Assembly: GCF_002002735.1 (NCBI RefSeq)
Contig: NZ_MUNY01000045.1
Span: forward strand, 186,001-250,000
Reading direction: 5' to 3'
DNA from: Algoriphagus sp. A40
Lineage (GTDB): Bacteria > Bacteroidota > Bacteroidia > Cytophagales > Cyclobacteriaceae
DNA length: 64,000 bases
The number at the start of each line of letters is the position of its first letter. The first letter of the stretch is position 1. The notes below the pieces were generated by a model that ran no database searches, had not been told where the DNA came from, and was given only the letters and a program-made list of their open reading frames with translations. Shown here one piece after another: positions 26,001 to 34,922 of the stretch. The position numbers were made by a program, and so were the translations under genes.

Positions 26001-27892
26001 ATGGAGGTTAACAAATAGCTATGGGCATATTTCGGAATCTCTGTTTTTTTATAATATTTCTTAGTGCCGTTTACCTGGTAGTTCGGCTGATTGTTCACTG
26101 ATGCTACGTCAGTAAATATTTCATTCACGACTCTGGTAGAATCCGTGCTAAAACTGTATTCCTCCTGGACCATATTATACACCGGTAATCCGAAAGTATA
26201 TCTTAGGCCATTTTGATCGGTGACAATATATCCGGCAATATGATGGGCAGGAAACTGGGATCTGTCCAGACTAACCAGATTATTGTTTTTGTCGAAATAC
26301 TGGATACTCAATTCAGAAACCAGGCTGGAATTGTTTTTCAAAATATCCCTGTTTAACAAAGGAGTAATATTCTGTCTGGTATCCAACTTCATCTTTTGAC
26401 CGAAAGGCAGGGTCAGGTCTGACGCGTACCCCACTTTGTTGCTTGCCAATTGGTAGCTCGGGTAATTGTTTTGAATTCCGATTGAAACAGGATTTGTCCC
26501 TCCGGTTTTATCGAACAAAGTCTGATTTAAGACATTTCGGTCCCCTACAAAACTGTAGGTAACGGGGGGAACTGCATCCTCTTCGGCAATCTTGTTAAAA
26601 AAGAAATTTTTGACATACTCAGCTCCCGTGGTCCAGAACCCGGACTTATTTTCCGAATAACTCGGTGTGAGATTTATTCCACCATGACTGGGGGGGCCAA
26701 TATCCACCCCTCCACTAATGCCAATAGACGAGGATTTAACCGTACTTTCCGGGACTACCCCATAGTCGTTCCTAAAAGCCCGAAACGAACCTCCGATTCC
26801 AACAGCTGAAACATTAAAAAGATCATAGGTTAAATGGGGAATCGCCAGATTTGGAGAAAAGGAGTTGATCATTCCATCCTTTTCCCTGTTTAAATCGACC
26901 AAATAATCTGATTCGACGTCTATCTTTTCAAAGTTCGCATACCCGTACGCAGGGGTCCCAATCCGTTTCTTATCATATTTAAACTTACTTTCATTGTAAT
27001 ATCCCGACGCATAGCCTTTTGCATAAATGCCCGAAATACCAAAACCTATTTTCACCATAGCAGAAAAACTGGTATGGCTCATCGGAAATGGATTTTGAGG
27101 GAAATAAGTCGGATGTACGAAAGAAACATTAGGGGTAACCCAACCTTTGGTACCTATCTCCTGAGTACTCTTTATCTTATATTTGTGAGATCCATGTAAT
27201 CCCATGGAGGACATCCCTGATTTGGAATTGTATGCGCCCGTTAAACCTATCTGATGCGACTCTGTCCCATAAGTTAAGCCACCCCCTATTGAACCGCCAT
27301 TGTTTGAATCAAAATCCAATCCGAGATTTAGTCCAAAATTTCCGATTTGGTCGGATTTAGTTGTTTTGGACAACCCGATATCTGCGGACAATGAATATCC
27401 GGGCCCATTCATAGTATTGTTATAGACCCCCAATCCAATTCCTTTCAACGCCGGAAATCCAAAAACTTCTCCACCTAATCCCGCTTCCACTCCTACTGTC
27501 ACGTTGGGAGCCATCGAAACGGTATTGTAAACAGTATCCGCCTGAAATTCATCCGGATATCCTCTCAATTGGCGATTTATGGCACCCGAAGACAAAGTCC
27601 ATCCCAACCCCACCCAAGACGCTTCGTCATCCATCTGTGCGCCTGCGGCATAGGTTAAATTGAAAGGGTATCCACCGTTGGGACCTGGCAGATCAAACAA
27701 CGGGATGTTGTATGAAAAATCACCGGTAAAAGGATCCACCATTTCACTGGTTCCGATCGATGAAAACCCATTAAACTCAGGAGCAGACGGTCCTGAGGTT
27801 AGCGCAAAAACCTGATTCGAGCCTATGGGAAGCAAAAAAATCAGCAGCAAAAAAAGGGCAATACCTTTTCTGATTTTGTATAACAAAGACAT
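23096..27892 (-). CDS. Large SpvB/Rhs-associated shell protein
   Basis: 1598 aa. The N-terminal hydrophobic stretch (GIALFLLLIFLLPIG) is an export signal. It is followed by MVDPFTGDFSYNIPLFDLPG and an ASWVGLGWTLSSGAINR segment, which is the pattern of SpvB/TcB-type N-termini found in Bacteroidota Rhs loci. The remainder is beta-rich, with many aromatic residues and no recognised catalytic site or Rhs core. Its stop codon abuts the next gene's ATG. In Tc toxins an SpvB/TcB half and an Rhs/TcC half build one cocoon; here the N-half-like protein is a separate gene, so a split shell is a reasonable inference. The family name is tentative, secretion is likely. Confidence 0.68.
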   Translation of the reverse strand: MSLLYKIRKGIALFLLLIFLLPIGSNQVFALTSGPSAPEFNGFSSIGTSEMVDPFTGDFSYNIPLFDLPGPNGGYPFNLTYAAGAQMDDEASWVGLGWTLSSGAINRQLRGYPDEFQADTVYNTVSMAPNVTVGVEAGLGGEVFGFPALKGIGLGVYNNTMNGPGYSLSADIGLSKTTKSDQIGNFGLNLGLDFDSNNGGSIGGGLTYGTESHQIGLTGAYNSKSGMSSMGLHGSHKYKIKSTQEIGTKGWVTPNVSFVHPTYFPQNPFPMSHTSFSAMVKIGFGISGIYAKGYASGYYNESKFKYDKKRIGTPAYGYANFEKIDVESDYLVDLNREKDGMINSFSPNLAIPHLTYDLFNVSAVGIGGSFRAFRNDYGVVPESTVKSSSIGISGGVDIGPPSHGGINLTPSYSENKSGFWTTGAEYVKNFFFNKIAEEDAVPPVTYSFVGDRNVLNQTLFDKTGGTNPVSIGIQNNYPSYQLASNKVGYASDLTLPFGQKMKLDTRQNITPLLNRDILKNNSSLVSELSIQYFDKNNNLVSLDRSQFPAHHIAGYIVTDQNGLRYTFGLPVYNMVQEEYSFSTDSTRVVNEIFTDVASVNNQPNYQVNGTKKYYKKTEIPKYAHSYLLTSIQGNNYVDVTGDGISPDDLGYWVEFSYQKITDAANLYKWRDPYTKAHYNQGYATDKRDDEGTFSYGEKEVYFLKQAETKSHIAKFVLDATDRLDARGANTRFQDTNSTLGMALKRLKEINLFTRAGGESVPLKKIKFDYKYTLSGGLPNSVGGTGKLTLTGLVIENGGNSIGSQNPYKFVYSAFNPTYSQYSKDRWGNYKPQAVAGESNIKWPYVIQGDENLQNQYASAWNLTNITLPSGGTIRVDYEADRYAFVQHEKASEMVKFSMPGTESGNRLVYSFNPDSTVPKIRFPLNQPITGTLSATDQKTEVMKYLDLESREVYVKLDVNLRKSQEKLFETIEGYLKVNLSAPMTLVTDGSGAYAFGEFELEKINNVHPFSALAWSHIEMNQPWLANITKNFSPTSSKTERLNLIRGLAGIVGSIRQTISGFNNYCKQNQWGREINLKLSGLRIMNTDGSKLGGGHRVRQITIHDNWQHHAEGYYGQVYDYTHTENGVVKSSGVTSYEPFVGGEENTLRKSKSYKEVRKLKSDANLYFEYPVNESLYPSPVVGYSEVKILSLPAAKKAGYALLGNVVFPEGTQATYGTSGMKLLSFYTARDFPVIPLETEIMKRVYSLPSIPNPFVKVQINNLTASQGYGILLNDMHGKPKSEEVFAQSNTGGFNAEPISWTKYRYKADVEVQNRNKVFKLNNQFSTKGEKMVSLLSEQGSEDENLYYGYQSDFIVDVREILDNTSSVGFGANVDFLFGFIPFPVTTKFNSAVRVENKLRTVVTNKVIYQQGILESVESSNLGSKILTQHLRWDVLTGSPVLQSVNNNYEAPIYLLTIPAYHNYSGMGPANANSGFKFSVPNFSTSPENSSEFKFKTSFAVTAHIQKGDELLLYQTVDGIPIPLTKAIYLGVVNGDQMVYSPLQDLQNYPNLEAKVYRSGNRNILTATTKNITALEIPETGASVVHSKNVLIPLPQKIN

Positions 27893-27918
27893 ATAATGGT
27901 AATAAGATTGGTAGGAGA

Positions 27919-28686
27919 TTATTTTTCTATTATTCGCTTTCGCGTAGGATCCACGTTGAACAGGATGGAATTATAGTTTGGTCGGGATGCATCACAGGCC
28001 ACATTCACCAGCTGGTACGCGATCTCTCCACAGGAATCAGTTACTTTCAATTGAATCTGGTAAGGTGGAGCTAGATCCACCAGAACTCCACTGCTATATC
28101 CCTGGATCGGAAGCAGTTTTTCATGATCCGAATCACTTCCTGAAAACTTCCACTCGATTAAAAATGGGGCTTTACCCCCTTTAACTTCACTAAAAAATTC
28201 AATCAAGGTGTTGGAAGGAGTTTGGCAATCGATGGTAATCGGTGATTTGACGATCTCTGCCTCAACCGGCACTGCATCCTTTTTAGGATCGATCAGCAAA
28301 TCCTTGGTATATTTTTTCCCCATATCATCTACCAGGGAAAGGCCAAAAATCGTCGGTTCTTCAAGTCCGCTCAGATCCGCGTTTTCAAGTAAAAACCGGT
28401 TATGTCCAAAATTTTTGCGGAAAACGTAGCTTCTTGAATTCTGATCCGAACTGTTCTCCAAAACCACATGGACGGAGTCTTTCATGCCGAATTTATCGTC
28501 AAAGATGACCCCTATCCGCCCGCCGTGGTAAGCAATTTGTTCAAAACCACCCTGGACCGCGTTAAGGTGTACATAATAGACTGTGGTGTCAGCGAGTCTG
28601 AAGTGACTTTCAAGTTCATCGTACTGCTGGGCAAATGCAGGAGATATCCCGAAAAACATCAAACTAAGGAGTATGGTTGTTTTCAT
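27919..28686 (-). CDS. Secreted protein of unknown function, Rhs operon gene 2
   Basis: 255 aa with a signal peptide ending in PAFAQQ. The mature part is beta-rich (VYYVHLNAVQGGF, PYQIQLKVTDSCGE), with an Ig/PKD-like strand pattern in the last third and two cysteines there. Its start overlaps the stop of the 512-aa gene by 4 bp (ATGA), and the 1598-aa gene follows after 26 bp. No known family is recognised. Its conserved-looking position suggests an accessory for secretion or assembly of the Rhs shell. Confidence 0.6.
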   Translation of the reverse strand: MKTTILLSLMFFGISPAFAQQYDELESHFRLADTTVYYVHLNAVQGGFEQIAYHGGRIGVIFDDKFGMKDSVHVVLENSSDQNSRSYVFRKNFGHNRFLLENADLSGLEEPTIFGLSLVDDMGKKYTKDLLIDPKKDAVPVEAEIVKSPITIDCQTPSNTLIEFFSEVKGGKAPFLIEWKFSGSDSDHEKLLPIQGYSSGVLVDLAPPYQIQLKVTDSCGEIAYQLVNVACDASRPNYNSILFNVDPTRKRIIEK

Positions 28687-30221
28687 TGTTTCTTGGATAG
28701 TTTGGAAATCCCGAATCTGAAATCAACAAGATTCGAATACGTATTCTTCAGATATTGGGGGTTCAACAGCGTCTGGAAATTCAGTTTGGTGCTCCCCGAG
28801 GGAGAAAGCTTGAAAAGCGTGCTCGCTCCTATCTTCCAATTGGAATAAAGCTGCTCTATCCGTTCCAAATCGGCGGGAACTCCTGATCCTTTCCGGTAGG
28901 AGTTTTCAACTACGGCAAACAGCTTGTTTTCCAACACCTCTCTTCTAGCAAAAAACCGCGCGCCTATCGCTGAAAAATCCCCACCCAAAACACCGATTTC
29001 AGGCCCTACTCCTACTTCATAGAACTGCTTCACCTTAACTCCCAGGCTTCCGGAGAAGTCCGTAACAGACAGGTCTCCAGCATATTCCTCGGCATTGACA
29101 AGTCCTTCAAAAAATAGGTTATCCTTGAGTTTCTCCTTTTCGGCAATGAGATACACACTCAAGGAGTCCTGGACTTCATCTTTGATGCTGTAAAGTTTCC
29201 GGGACACCAGGTTACGGACACTGTCCACCAGATCCCTGTCCTTAAGGCTGACAATCCGCGTGGAAAGGGCCTGATATTCTTTTTCAAACTCCGGTACCGG
29301 AGGAAGCTCATTGCGAATTGATTCTGTAATCTTGTCACTGTCCCAACCGGCAAATTCAGGCTTGTCAATCGAGAATGTTTCGAGATACCTATTCAGCAAA
29401 GTATCAGACAAGAAGTTCTCCCTGAGGTACTCTTCGGAAGGTATTTCTAAATCCGCATCCGGTAGCAAGAACTCTTGCAATTTCATGTCGATCTGCTTAA
29501 GACTGTCTGAAAGCATGCCATCCACAAAGTTTCGGACGTTCAAGGAATCCAACTTCGGCAAATCATCCAAGGCAACAGGGAAGGCGACGCTATCCGTGAA
29601 ATACTGGGACGCGAAGGCACCGTCTGTCAATTTTCCAACAGCAGCGCTGTCAGAATACAGTCCTTTTGGGTCGAAATTTGAATCAACATATTCAGAAAAC
29701 TGTGCCTTGACGGTGCCAAATTTATCTCCCAAGCCCGTTGGAATCTTGACAAGACTGGGTAAGATTTGGTCATTATTGAAAGAAGAAGGTCTTAAAACAG
29801 AATCCATCAAACCCGGTAATTCCCTTAACCCAGGGGATTCAAGTTCACTTACTTCAATCATGATTTTATCAGAATACGCTGAATCAAATAAATTCAGCTC
29901 CAGTGAATCGTCCAGATTTAGACTTTTAAAAAATCGATTTCCATCCAAAACAAAAGTCGAATCAGGAACTTGAGAGTTAAAGGCTTTCTTCACCAATGTT
30001 GTGTCAAGCTTTTCTGAATATCCACGGATAAATGATGTATCAGGAATACTCTGCTTAAGTTGTTTATATACACTTACTAAGGAATCTAAGTTGGGATTTG
30101 AATTTATCAAAGAATCAAATCCAATCTTGGAAAAAGGAAAAGTCACTTTGATCTTTTCCTGGGCAGATGAACTTGAAACAATCCAAAAAAAAGCACACAA
30201 AGCAATAAAATATTTTACCAT
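28683..30221 (-). CDS. Secreted helical protein of unknown function, first gene of Rhs operon
   Basis: 512 aa with a signal peptide (ALCAFFWIVSSSSAQE). Most of the chain is acidic and helical, rich in DSL/LDS motifs spaced irregularly (LDSLVSVYKQLKQ, LNLDDSLELNLFDSAY). The C-terminal ~120 residues are glycine- and aromatic-rich with alternating strands (GVKVKQFYEVGVGPEIGVL ... FRFGISKL), resembling an outer-membrane beta-barrel end. A periplasmic helical arm plus a small barrel would fit a transport role. This is inferred from composition only. It heads the operon and has the palindrome at 30301-30316 upstream. Confidence 0.58.
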   Translation of the reverse strand: MVKYFIALCAFFWIVSSSSAQEKIKVTFPFSKIGFDSLINSNPNLDSLVSVYKQLKQSIPDTSFIRGYSEKLDTTLVKKAFNSQVPDSTFVLDGNRFFKSLNLDDSLELNLFDSAYSDKIMIEVSELESPGLRELPGLMDSVLRPSSFNNDQILPSLVKIPTGLGDKFGTVKAQFSEYVDSNFDPKGLYSDSAAVGKLTDGAFASQYFTDSVAFPVALDDLPKLDSLNVRNFVDGMLSDSLKQIDMKLQEFLLPDADLEIPSEEYLRENFLSDTLLNRYLETFSIDKPEFAGWDSDKITESIRNELPPVPEFEKEYQALSTRIVSLKDRDLVDSVRNLVSRKLYSIKDEVQDSLSVYLIAEKEKLKDNLFFEGLVNAEEYAGDLSVTDFSGSLGVKVKQFYEVGVGPEIGVLGGDFSAIGARFFARREVLENKLFAVVENSYRKGSGVPADLERIEQLYSNWKIGASTLFKLSPSGSTKLNFQTLLNPQYLKNTYSNLVDFRFGISKLSKKQ

Positions 30222-30300
30222 CAGTTAAATAATATATATAGACACTCGCCGCTATTTCAAAACCGATGGAATGATCGATAAAAATGTCAGAAATAAAAAA

Positions 30301-30316
30301 TACCCTGTACTGGGTA
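30301..30316. promoter_or_regulatory. 16-bp palindrome upstream of the Rhs operon
   Basis: TACCCTGTACTGGGTA is the reverse complement of the site at 6093-6108 and sits in the same flanking context (AAAAAA before, TAGG after), 80 bp upstream of the first operon gene. Two sites in equivalent positions before the two rhs transcription units make a shared operator or activator site likely. Confidence 0.7.
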
Positions 30317-31036
30317 TAGGAATTTGTAAAAAAAATTATTGAGCTATTCCAACCGCATATTAGTTAGTTTGATTTACATTAAAATTGATTTATTGCTATC
30401 TATTATCAAAAACTAACAAAAACCTAAGGCATTGGTTTTCAGCTTATATATTTTTAAAATATTTTCGTTAAATAATGATTTTGCAAGATCACTTGAATTC
30501 AAGTTGTGAGAATTGAGTCTGGCTTAGAACAGAAAGTATCCTCACTTCTATCCGGTTTTAAAAAAATCTCCGAAGAAATGGAAAATCCACCTTTAATACA
30601 TGAGGCCGCTTGCAATCATCTGTGGTACGTTGGTTCTTGACATTCGCATTCGTCTTATCCATTTCACCCTTCAATTTCTCGTCGGGTGCGGTCAGATCAG
30701 CCATCGTTAATTACTATAGATGTGTTTCAGATCTGAAAATCCGGGGAATGATAGAAAACCGCCCTATCATACAGCCTTGGCGGAGAGACTATGCTAAAGT
30801 ATTTAAGTTTTCTTCCTGATTGGGTCAGGTCAAAAGCCTGAAAACTTTTTACTTTTTAAAACAAAAAAACTATCTTTATTCCAGAAACAAGTTCTTTCAG
30901 ATATTATATTATTACAAGATTAAATTGCTTATTATCAAGTTTCGTAATTCGTGTAGTTCAAATTTAGACTCCGATTAAACAACTGATTATCAGCAATATA
31001 ACGACCAGGTTCATTCCCCCCACCCTCTGCAAGTCT
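30317..31036. other. AT-rich intergenic region upstream of the Rhs operon
   Basis: About 700 bp without a convincing gene. A 69-codon open frame at 30610-30819 starts at TTG and has a hydrophobic beginning, but nothing else supports it. The stretch separates the Rhs island from the nitrate locus and holds no tRNA or repeat that I can see. Confidence 0.5.
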
Positions 31037-31072
31037 AAAAAAGCCCAATTCTGTAAGATTTGGGCTTTTTTT
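31037..31072. terminator. Bidirectional hairpin terminator
   Basis: Arms AAAAAAGCCCAA and TTGGGCTTTTTT surround an ~11-nt loop, with a T-run on the plus strand and a matching A-run on the other side. It could stop transcription in either direction between the Rhs island and nirB. Confidence 0.65.
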
Positions 31073-31091
31073 CTGAAAAACTTTTAAACAA

Positions 31092-31124
31092 ACACCTGTC
31101 AGATTTCCAAAATCTGACAGGTGT
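31092..31124. terminator. Perfect 15-bp hairpin, terminator-like
   Basis: ACACCTGTCAGATTT and AAATCTGACAGGTGT pair perfectly around a CCA loop, followed by TTTTAATTT. It lies 20 bp after the hairpin at 31037-31072, so the boundary carries two stem-loops in series. Confidence 0.55.
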
Positions 31125-31374
31125 TTTAATTTCAGGAATAAGGGTAAATTTCCACAATTCATAAATGCTAATTGCCAGCAAATACTTTTTAAGTTTGGCA
31201 CCTCTCAGCAATTCCTTCAGCAAATCATCCTCCTCCCCTTTTTTTGAAGGATTTTTAAATCCGCCAACCTCACTCCTACTTAAAGTACTTACAGTTTTTT
31301 AGAGCCTTTTTTATACATTTTCTAGATTTTTTACTTACAAAATCAAATCATTATTTGCAATTCTCATTTTTACA

Positions 31375-31410
31375 TACGTATATTTACTTACTTTTAATTA
31401 AAATTACGTA
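31375..31410 (+). promoter_or_regulatory. TACGTA-type elements and promoter of nirB
   Basis: TACGTA occurs at 31375-31380 and 31405-31410, with TACTTA at 31385-31390. The stretch TACGTATATTTACTTACTTTTA (31375-31396) recurs before narK with one change. TACTTTTA (31389-31396) could serve as the -7 box. The element is shared by the nitrate genes in this window and is a candidate site for the NarL-like regulator encoded at 36783. Confidence 0.6.
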
Positions 31411-31413
31411 GAT

Positions 31414-33924
31414 ATGGAACGGATAATCTTGGTCGGCAATGGAATGGTAGGGTACAAGTTTTGCGAAAAACTGATCGCTCATCCAAGTCGAAATCAGTTT
31501 GACATCCTGGTTTTCGGTGAAGAAATCAGGCCCGCCTACGATCGGGTTCACTTAAGCGAATACTTCAGTCTGAAATCCGCTGACGAATTGCTTTTGGCAC
31601 CCTTAAACTGGTATCAGGAAAACGACATTACCCTGAGGACCTCTGAACTCATCTCCTGGATTGACACGGAAAACAAAAAGGTTCTAACCCATAAAGGAGA
31701 ATCCTTTGACTACGATTACCTGGTATTGGCGACAGGCTCCTTTCCTTTTATCCCTCCAATCAAAGGCTCAGAAAAAGAAGGAATCTTCATCTACCGTACT
31801 ATTGAAGACCTGGAGGCCATTCAGAATTACGCCGATAAACTCAAAGCAAAGGGCCGTTTCCAATCAGCAGTTTTGGGTGGGGGACTTCTAGGACTTGAAG
31901 CTGCAAATGCCAGCAAGGAATTGGGCATGACGACCCATGTGGTCGAATTTGCACCGAGACTTATGCCGAGGCAATTGGATCAAAGCGGAAGTGACCTTCT
32001 GCAATCCAAGATCGAAAGTTTGGGTTTGAAGATCCATTTGGGAAAAAACTCCAAAGAAATCGTGGGTGAAGGCAAAGTGGAAAGAATTGATTTCACCGAC
32101 GGCACTACACTTCCTATAGACATGATCATCATCTCAGCGGGGATCCGGCCAAGGGATGAGGTTGCCAAAAACTCCGGAATTGCAATAGGTGAACGCGGCG
32201 GAGTGCTTGTCAATAATAAAATGGAAACTTCCGTTCCGGGTATTTATGCTATCGGAGAAGTCGCCCTTTACAATCAAAATATTTATGGACTGGTAGCTCC
32301 CGGCTACGAAATGGCCGGCGTTGCACTGGATCAAATCCTGGGCGGATCCAAACTCATGAGCCCTTCGATCGACATGTCCACCCAACTCAAGCTGGTCGGA
32401 ACAGAAGTAGCATCATTTGGGGACCCTTTTATTGAGGGTGAAAGCGCAATAGCCATTCGCTATGAAAACAAGCAGCGTGGGATCTACAAAAGGATCAATA
32501 TCAGCAAAGACGGAAGCAAGCTCTTGGGCGGAATCCTGGTCGGTGATTCATCTGACTACAACTCCCTGTTTCAGCTTTACATCAATGAAATGAAACTTCC
32601 CGAAAACGCAGAAGACCTGATACTAGGTCAGCGTGGACCGGGTTCAAAAAGCCTTTTGGGATCAGTACTAGACCTACCAGATTCTGCACAAATCTGCTCC
32701 TGCGAATCTGTAAACAAGGGATCGATTTGCGAGGCCTTAAAAAGCGGAGCATGCACAGATCTGAAAGGAGTCATCAAGCAGACCAAAGCTTCAACTTGCT
32801 GTGGAGGATGTAAGCCAATGGTGGTGGATTTGGTCAAGGAAACTTTGAAATCTCTTGGCAAAGAGGTCAAAGAAACCATTTGCGAGCATTTCGAATACAG
32901 CCGACAGGAACTTTTTGACTTGGTCAAATTGAACAACACTACAGGATACGATGAAGCCCTGGATCATTTCGGAAAAGGCCACGGCTGCGAAATCTGCAAG
33001 CCGGTCATGGCCTCGATTTTCGCCAGCATCTTCATGGAAACAGCCAACAAGCAGGTGGCGATCCAGGATTCCAACGACCGCTTCCTAGCCAACATCCAGA
33101 GAAACGGCACCTACTCGGTCGTTCCAAGAGTTCCGGGTGGAGAAATCACACCCGAGAAATTGGTCGTTTTAGGCCAAGTTGCCCGGAAATACGACCTCTA
33201 CACCAAAATCACGGGAGGTCAACGAATTGATCTTTTCGGCGCGCAACTCAATGAATTACCGATGATCTGGAAAGAACTCATCGATGCCGGATTCGAAAGC
33301 GGACACGCATATGGCAAGTCCCTAAGAACAGTCAAAAGCTGTGTAGGTTCAACCTGGTGCCGGTTTGGAATGCATGACAGCGTGAGCTTTGCCATCCGGA
33401 TCGAGGAGCGTTACAAAGGCCTTCGTTCTCCACACAAGCTGAAAGGCGGAGTTTCGGGGTGTATTCGGGAATGCGCCGAAGCCCGAGGCAAAGACTTTGG
33501 AGTAATCGCTGTTGAAGGAGGCTGGAACCTCTATGTCTGCGGAAACGGCGGTGCCAATCCCAAACACGCCATTCTGCTCGCTTCCCAATTGGACGATGAC
33601 ACTTGCATCAAATACTTAGACCGTTTTCTAATCTATTACATCCGCACTGCAGGGCCTTTGATCAGAACTTCCACTTGGTTGGAAAAACTGGAAGGTGGAA
33701 TAGAATACCTGAAAAAAGTGGTGGTTGAAGATTGCCTCGGCATGGCTGAGGAATTTGAAAATGAAATGGATGGATTGGTCGAAAAATACGCCTGTGAATG
33801 GAAAGAAGCGATCGAAGATCCTGAAACCATGAAAAGATTTAAGCCTTTTGTCAATACAGAAGAATCTGATGACCAATTGGTCTTTGTGCCCCTTCGCGAA
33901 CAAAAAATGCCTAGACCTTGGTAA
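31414..33924 (+). CDS. nirB: NAD(P)H nitrite reductase large subunit
   Basis: 836 aa, the usual NirB length. It reduces nitrite to ammonium in the cytoplasm. The N-terminal ~400 residues form the FAD/NAD(P)H module (LVLATGSFPFIPP, VLGGGLLGLEAA, IYAIGEVALYN). A BFD-like [2Fe-2S] region follows (CSCESVNKG ... STCCGGCKP, ~430-470), then a second Cys pair (GCEICKP). The sirohaem/[4Fe-4S] domain has CVGSTWCRFG near residue 642 and SGCIRECAEARG near 683, the four ligand cysteines. The ATG at 31414 lies just after the TACGTA promoter element. nirD follows 19 bp downstream, and sirohaem supply is encoded by the SUMT gene at 46590. Confidence 0.95.
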   Translation: MERIILVGNGMVGYKFCEKLIAHPSRNQFDILVFGEEIRPAYDRVHLSEYFSLKSADELLLAPLNWYQENDITLRTSELISWIDTENKKVLTHKGESFDYDYLVLATGSFPFIPPIKGSEKEGIFIYRTIEDLEAIQNYADKLKAKGRFQSAVLGGGLLGLEAANASKELGMTTHVVEFAPRLMPRQLDQSGSDLLQSKIESLGLKIHLGKNSKEIVGEGKVERIDFTDGTTLPIDMIIISAGIRPRDEVAKNSGIAIGERGGVLVNNKMETSVPGIYAIGEVALYNQNIYGLVAPGYEMAGVALDQILGGSKLMSPSIDMSTQLKLVGTEVASFGDPFIEGESAIAIRYENKQRGIYKRINISKDGSKLLGGILVGDSSDYNSLFQLYINEMKLPENAEDLILGQRGPGSKSLLGSVLDLPDSAQICSCESVNKGSICEALKSGACTDLKGVIKQTKASTCCGGCKPMVVDLVKETLKSLGKEVKETICEHFEYSRQELFDLVKLNNTTGYDEALDHFGKGHGCEICKPVMASIFASIFMETANKQVAIQDSNDRFLANIQRNGTYSVVPRVPGGEITPEKLVVLGQVARKYDLYTKITGGQRIDLFGAQLNELPMIWKELIDAGFESGHAYGKSLRTVKSCVGSTWCRFGMHDSVSFAIRIEERYKGLRSPHKLKGGVSGCIRECAEARGKDFGVIAVEGGWNLYVCGNGGANPKHAILLASQLDDDTCIKYLDRFLIYYIRTAGPLIRTSTWLEKLEGGIEYLKKVVVEDCLGMAEEFENEMDGLVEKYACEWKEAIEDPETMKRFKPFVNTEESDDQLVFVPLREQKMPRPW

Positions 33925-33943
33925 TTGAAATCCTTTTGAACCT

Positions 33944-34321
33944 ATGGAAGAAATTGTGAGCCTATATCAAACCGTCCAACCGTCCGAGGTGATTTCCTGG
34001 ATCAGAGTTGGCGCAGTAAATGATTTTCCTGAAAACGCCGGAGCCTGCATCAAATACAATTCCCGACAGATTGCCGTCTATCATTTCACCCGTACTCAAA
34101 AGTGGTACGCCTGCCAAAACCTTTGTCCCCACAAAATGGAAATGGTCCTGTCACGGGGACTGATCGGTGACGCTGGAGGAATTCCAAAATTGGCCTGCCC
34201 GATGCACAAAAAGACCTTTTCACTGGAAGACGGCTCCAATCTGAACGGCGAAGAATACAGTATCGCCACCTATCCCGTCAAAATTGAAGGCGGAATTGTC
34301 TATATTGGATTTGCTGACTAA
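33944..34321 (+). CDS. nirD: Nitrite reductase small subunit, Rieske-type
   Basis: 125 aa, Rieske [2Fe-2S] fold: CPHKMEM supplies the first Cys-x-His and CPMHKKTF the second Cys-x2-His. Many NirD proteins lack these ligands, but here they are intact, so this subunit probably carries a cluster and may deliver electrons to NirB. It sits 19 bp after nirB and 10 bp before the DUF4202 gene in one operon. Confidence 0.92.
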   Translation: MEEIVSLYQTVQPSEVISWIRVGAVNDFPENAGACIKYNSRQIAVYHFTRTQKWYACQNLCPHKMEMVLSRGLIGDAGGIPKLACPMHKKTFSLEDGSNLNGEEYSIATYPVKIEGGIVYIGFAD

Positions 34322-34331
34322 TTCCTTTTGA

Positions 34332-34922
34332 ATGAACCGATTCGACAAAGCCATCCAGCTGATAGACCAAATCAACTCTGAAGATCCGACCAAAGAATCC
34401 TGGAAAGGGAAAGATTTTCCAAAGGAATTGCTTTATTCCCACCGGATGACTAAAAAACTGGGAGAATTTGCACCGGATGCCGCTGAACACTTGAAAATCG
34501 CAGCCCGCGCCCAGCACATCGGCAGATGGAAGATCCAGCGTTCCGAATACCCCATGGACAGGACTGGATATCTCACCTGGCGAGAGGATCTCAAAAAAAT
34601 GCATGCAGAAATGGCCGGCAAGCTTCTGGAGGAATTTGGCTATGAGGAGGCTTTTATTTCCAAAGTCAAATTCCTGATCCGAAAAAAACAACTGAAAACC
34701 GACTTCGAAACCCAGATTTTGGAAGATGTCGTCTGTTTGGTTTTTCTGGAATACTACTTTGAGGAGTTTGTAGCCAAGCATGAGTTTGAAAAAATTAAAG
34801 ACATCCTAAAGAAAACCTGGGCCAAAATGTCCGAAAAAGGCCAAAAAGCCGCCCTCCAACTCAATTTTTCCTCCCAAAGTCTTCGCATCATTCAGGAAGC
34901 ACTATTCGACAGCAATGACTGA
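34332..34922 (+). CDS. DUF4202 protein of the nitrite operon
   Basis: 196 aa, all-helical. It matches the DUF4202 pattern: YSHRMTKKL, AARAQHIGRWKIQRSEYP, then LTWREDLKKMHAEM, with His/Arg/Asp positions that could form an HD-like metal site. These genes are often found beside nirBD in bacteria and fungi, but their biochemical role is not established. Its last bases overlap the sensor-kinase start by 8 bp, tying nitrite reduction to sensing in one transcript. Confidence 0.82.
   Translation: MNRFDKAIQLIDQINSEDPTKESWKGKDFPKELLYSHRMTKKLGEFAPDAAEHLKIAARAQHIGRWKIQRSEYPMDRTGYLTWREDLKKMHAEMAGKLLEEFGYEEAFISKVKFLIRKKQLKTDFETQILEDVVCLVFLEYYFEEFVAKHEFEKIKDILKKTWAKMSEKGQKAALQLNFSSQSLRIIQEALFDSND

Noticed and set aside
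30610..30819. Possible small secreted protein
   Set aside because: TTG start, no promoter or neighbour support, and no recognisable mature part.
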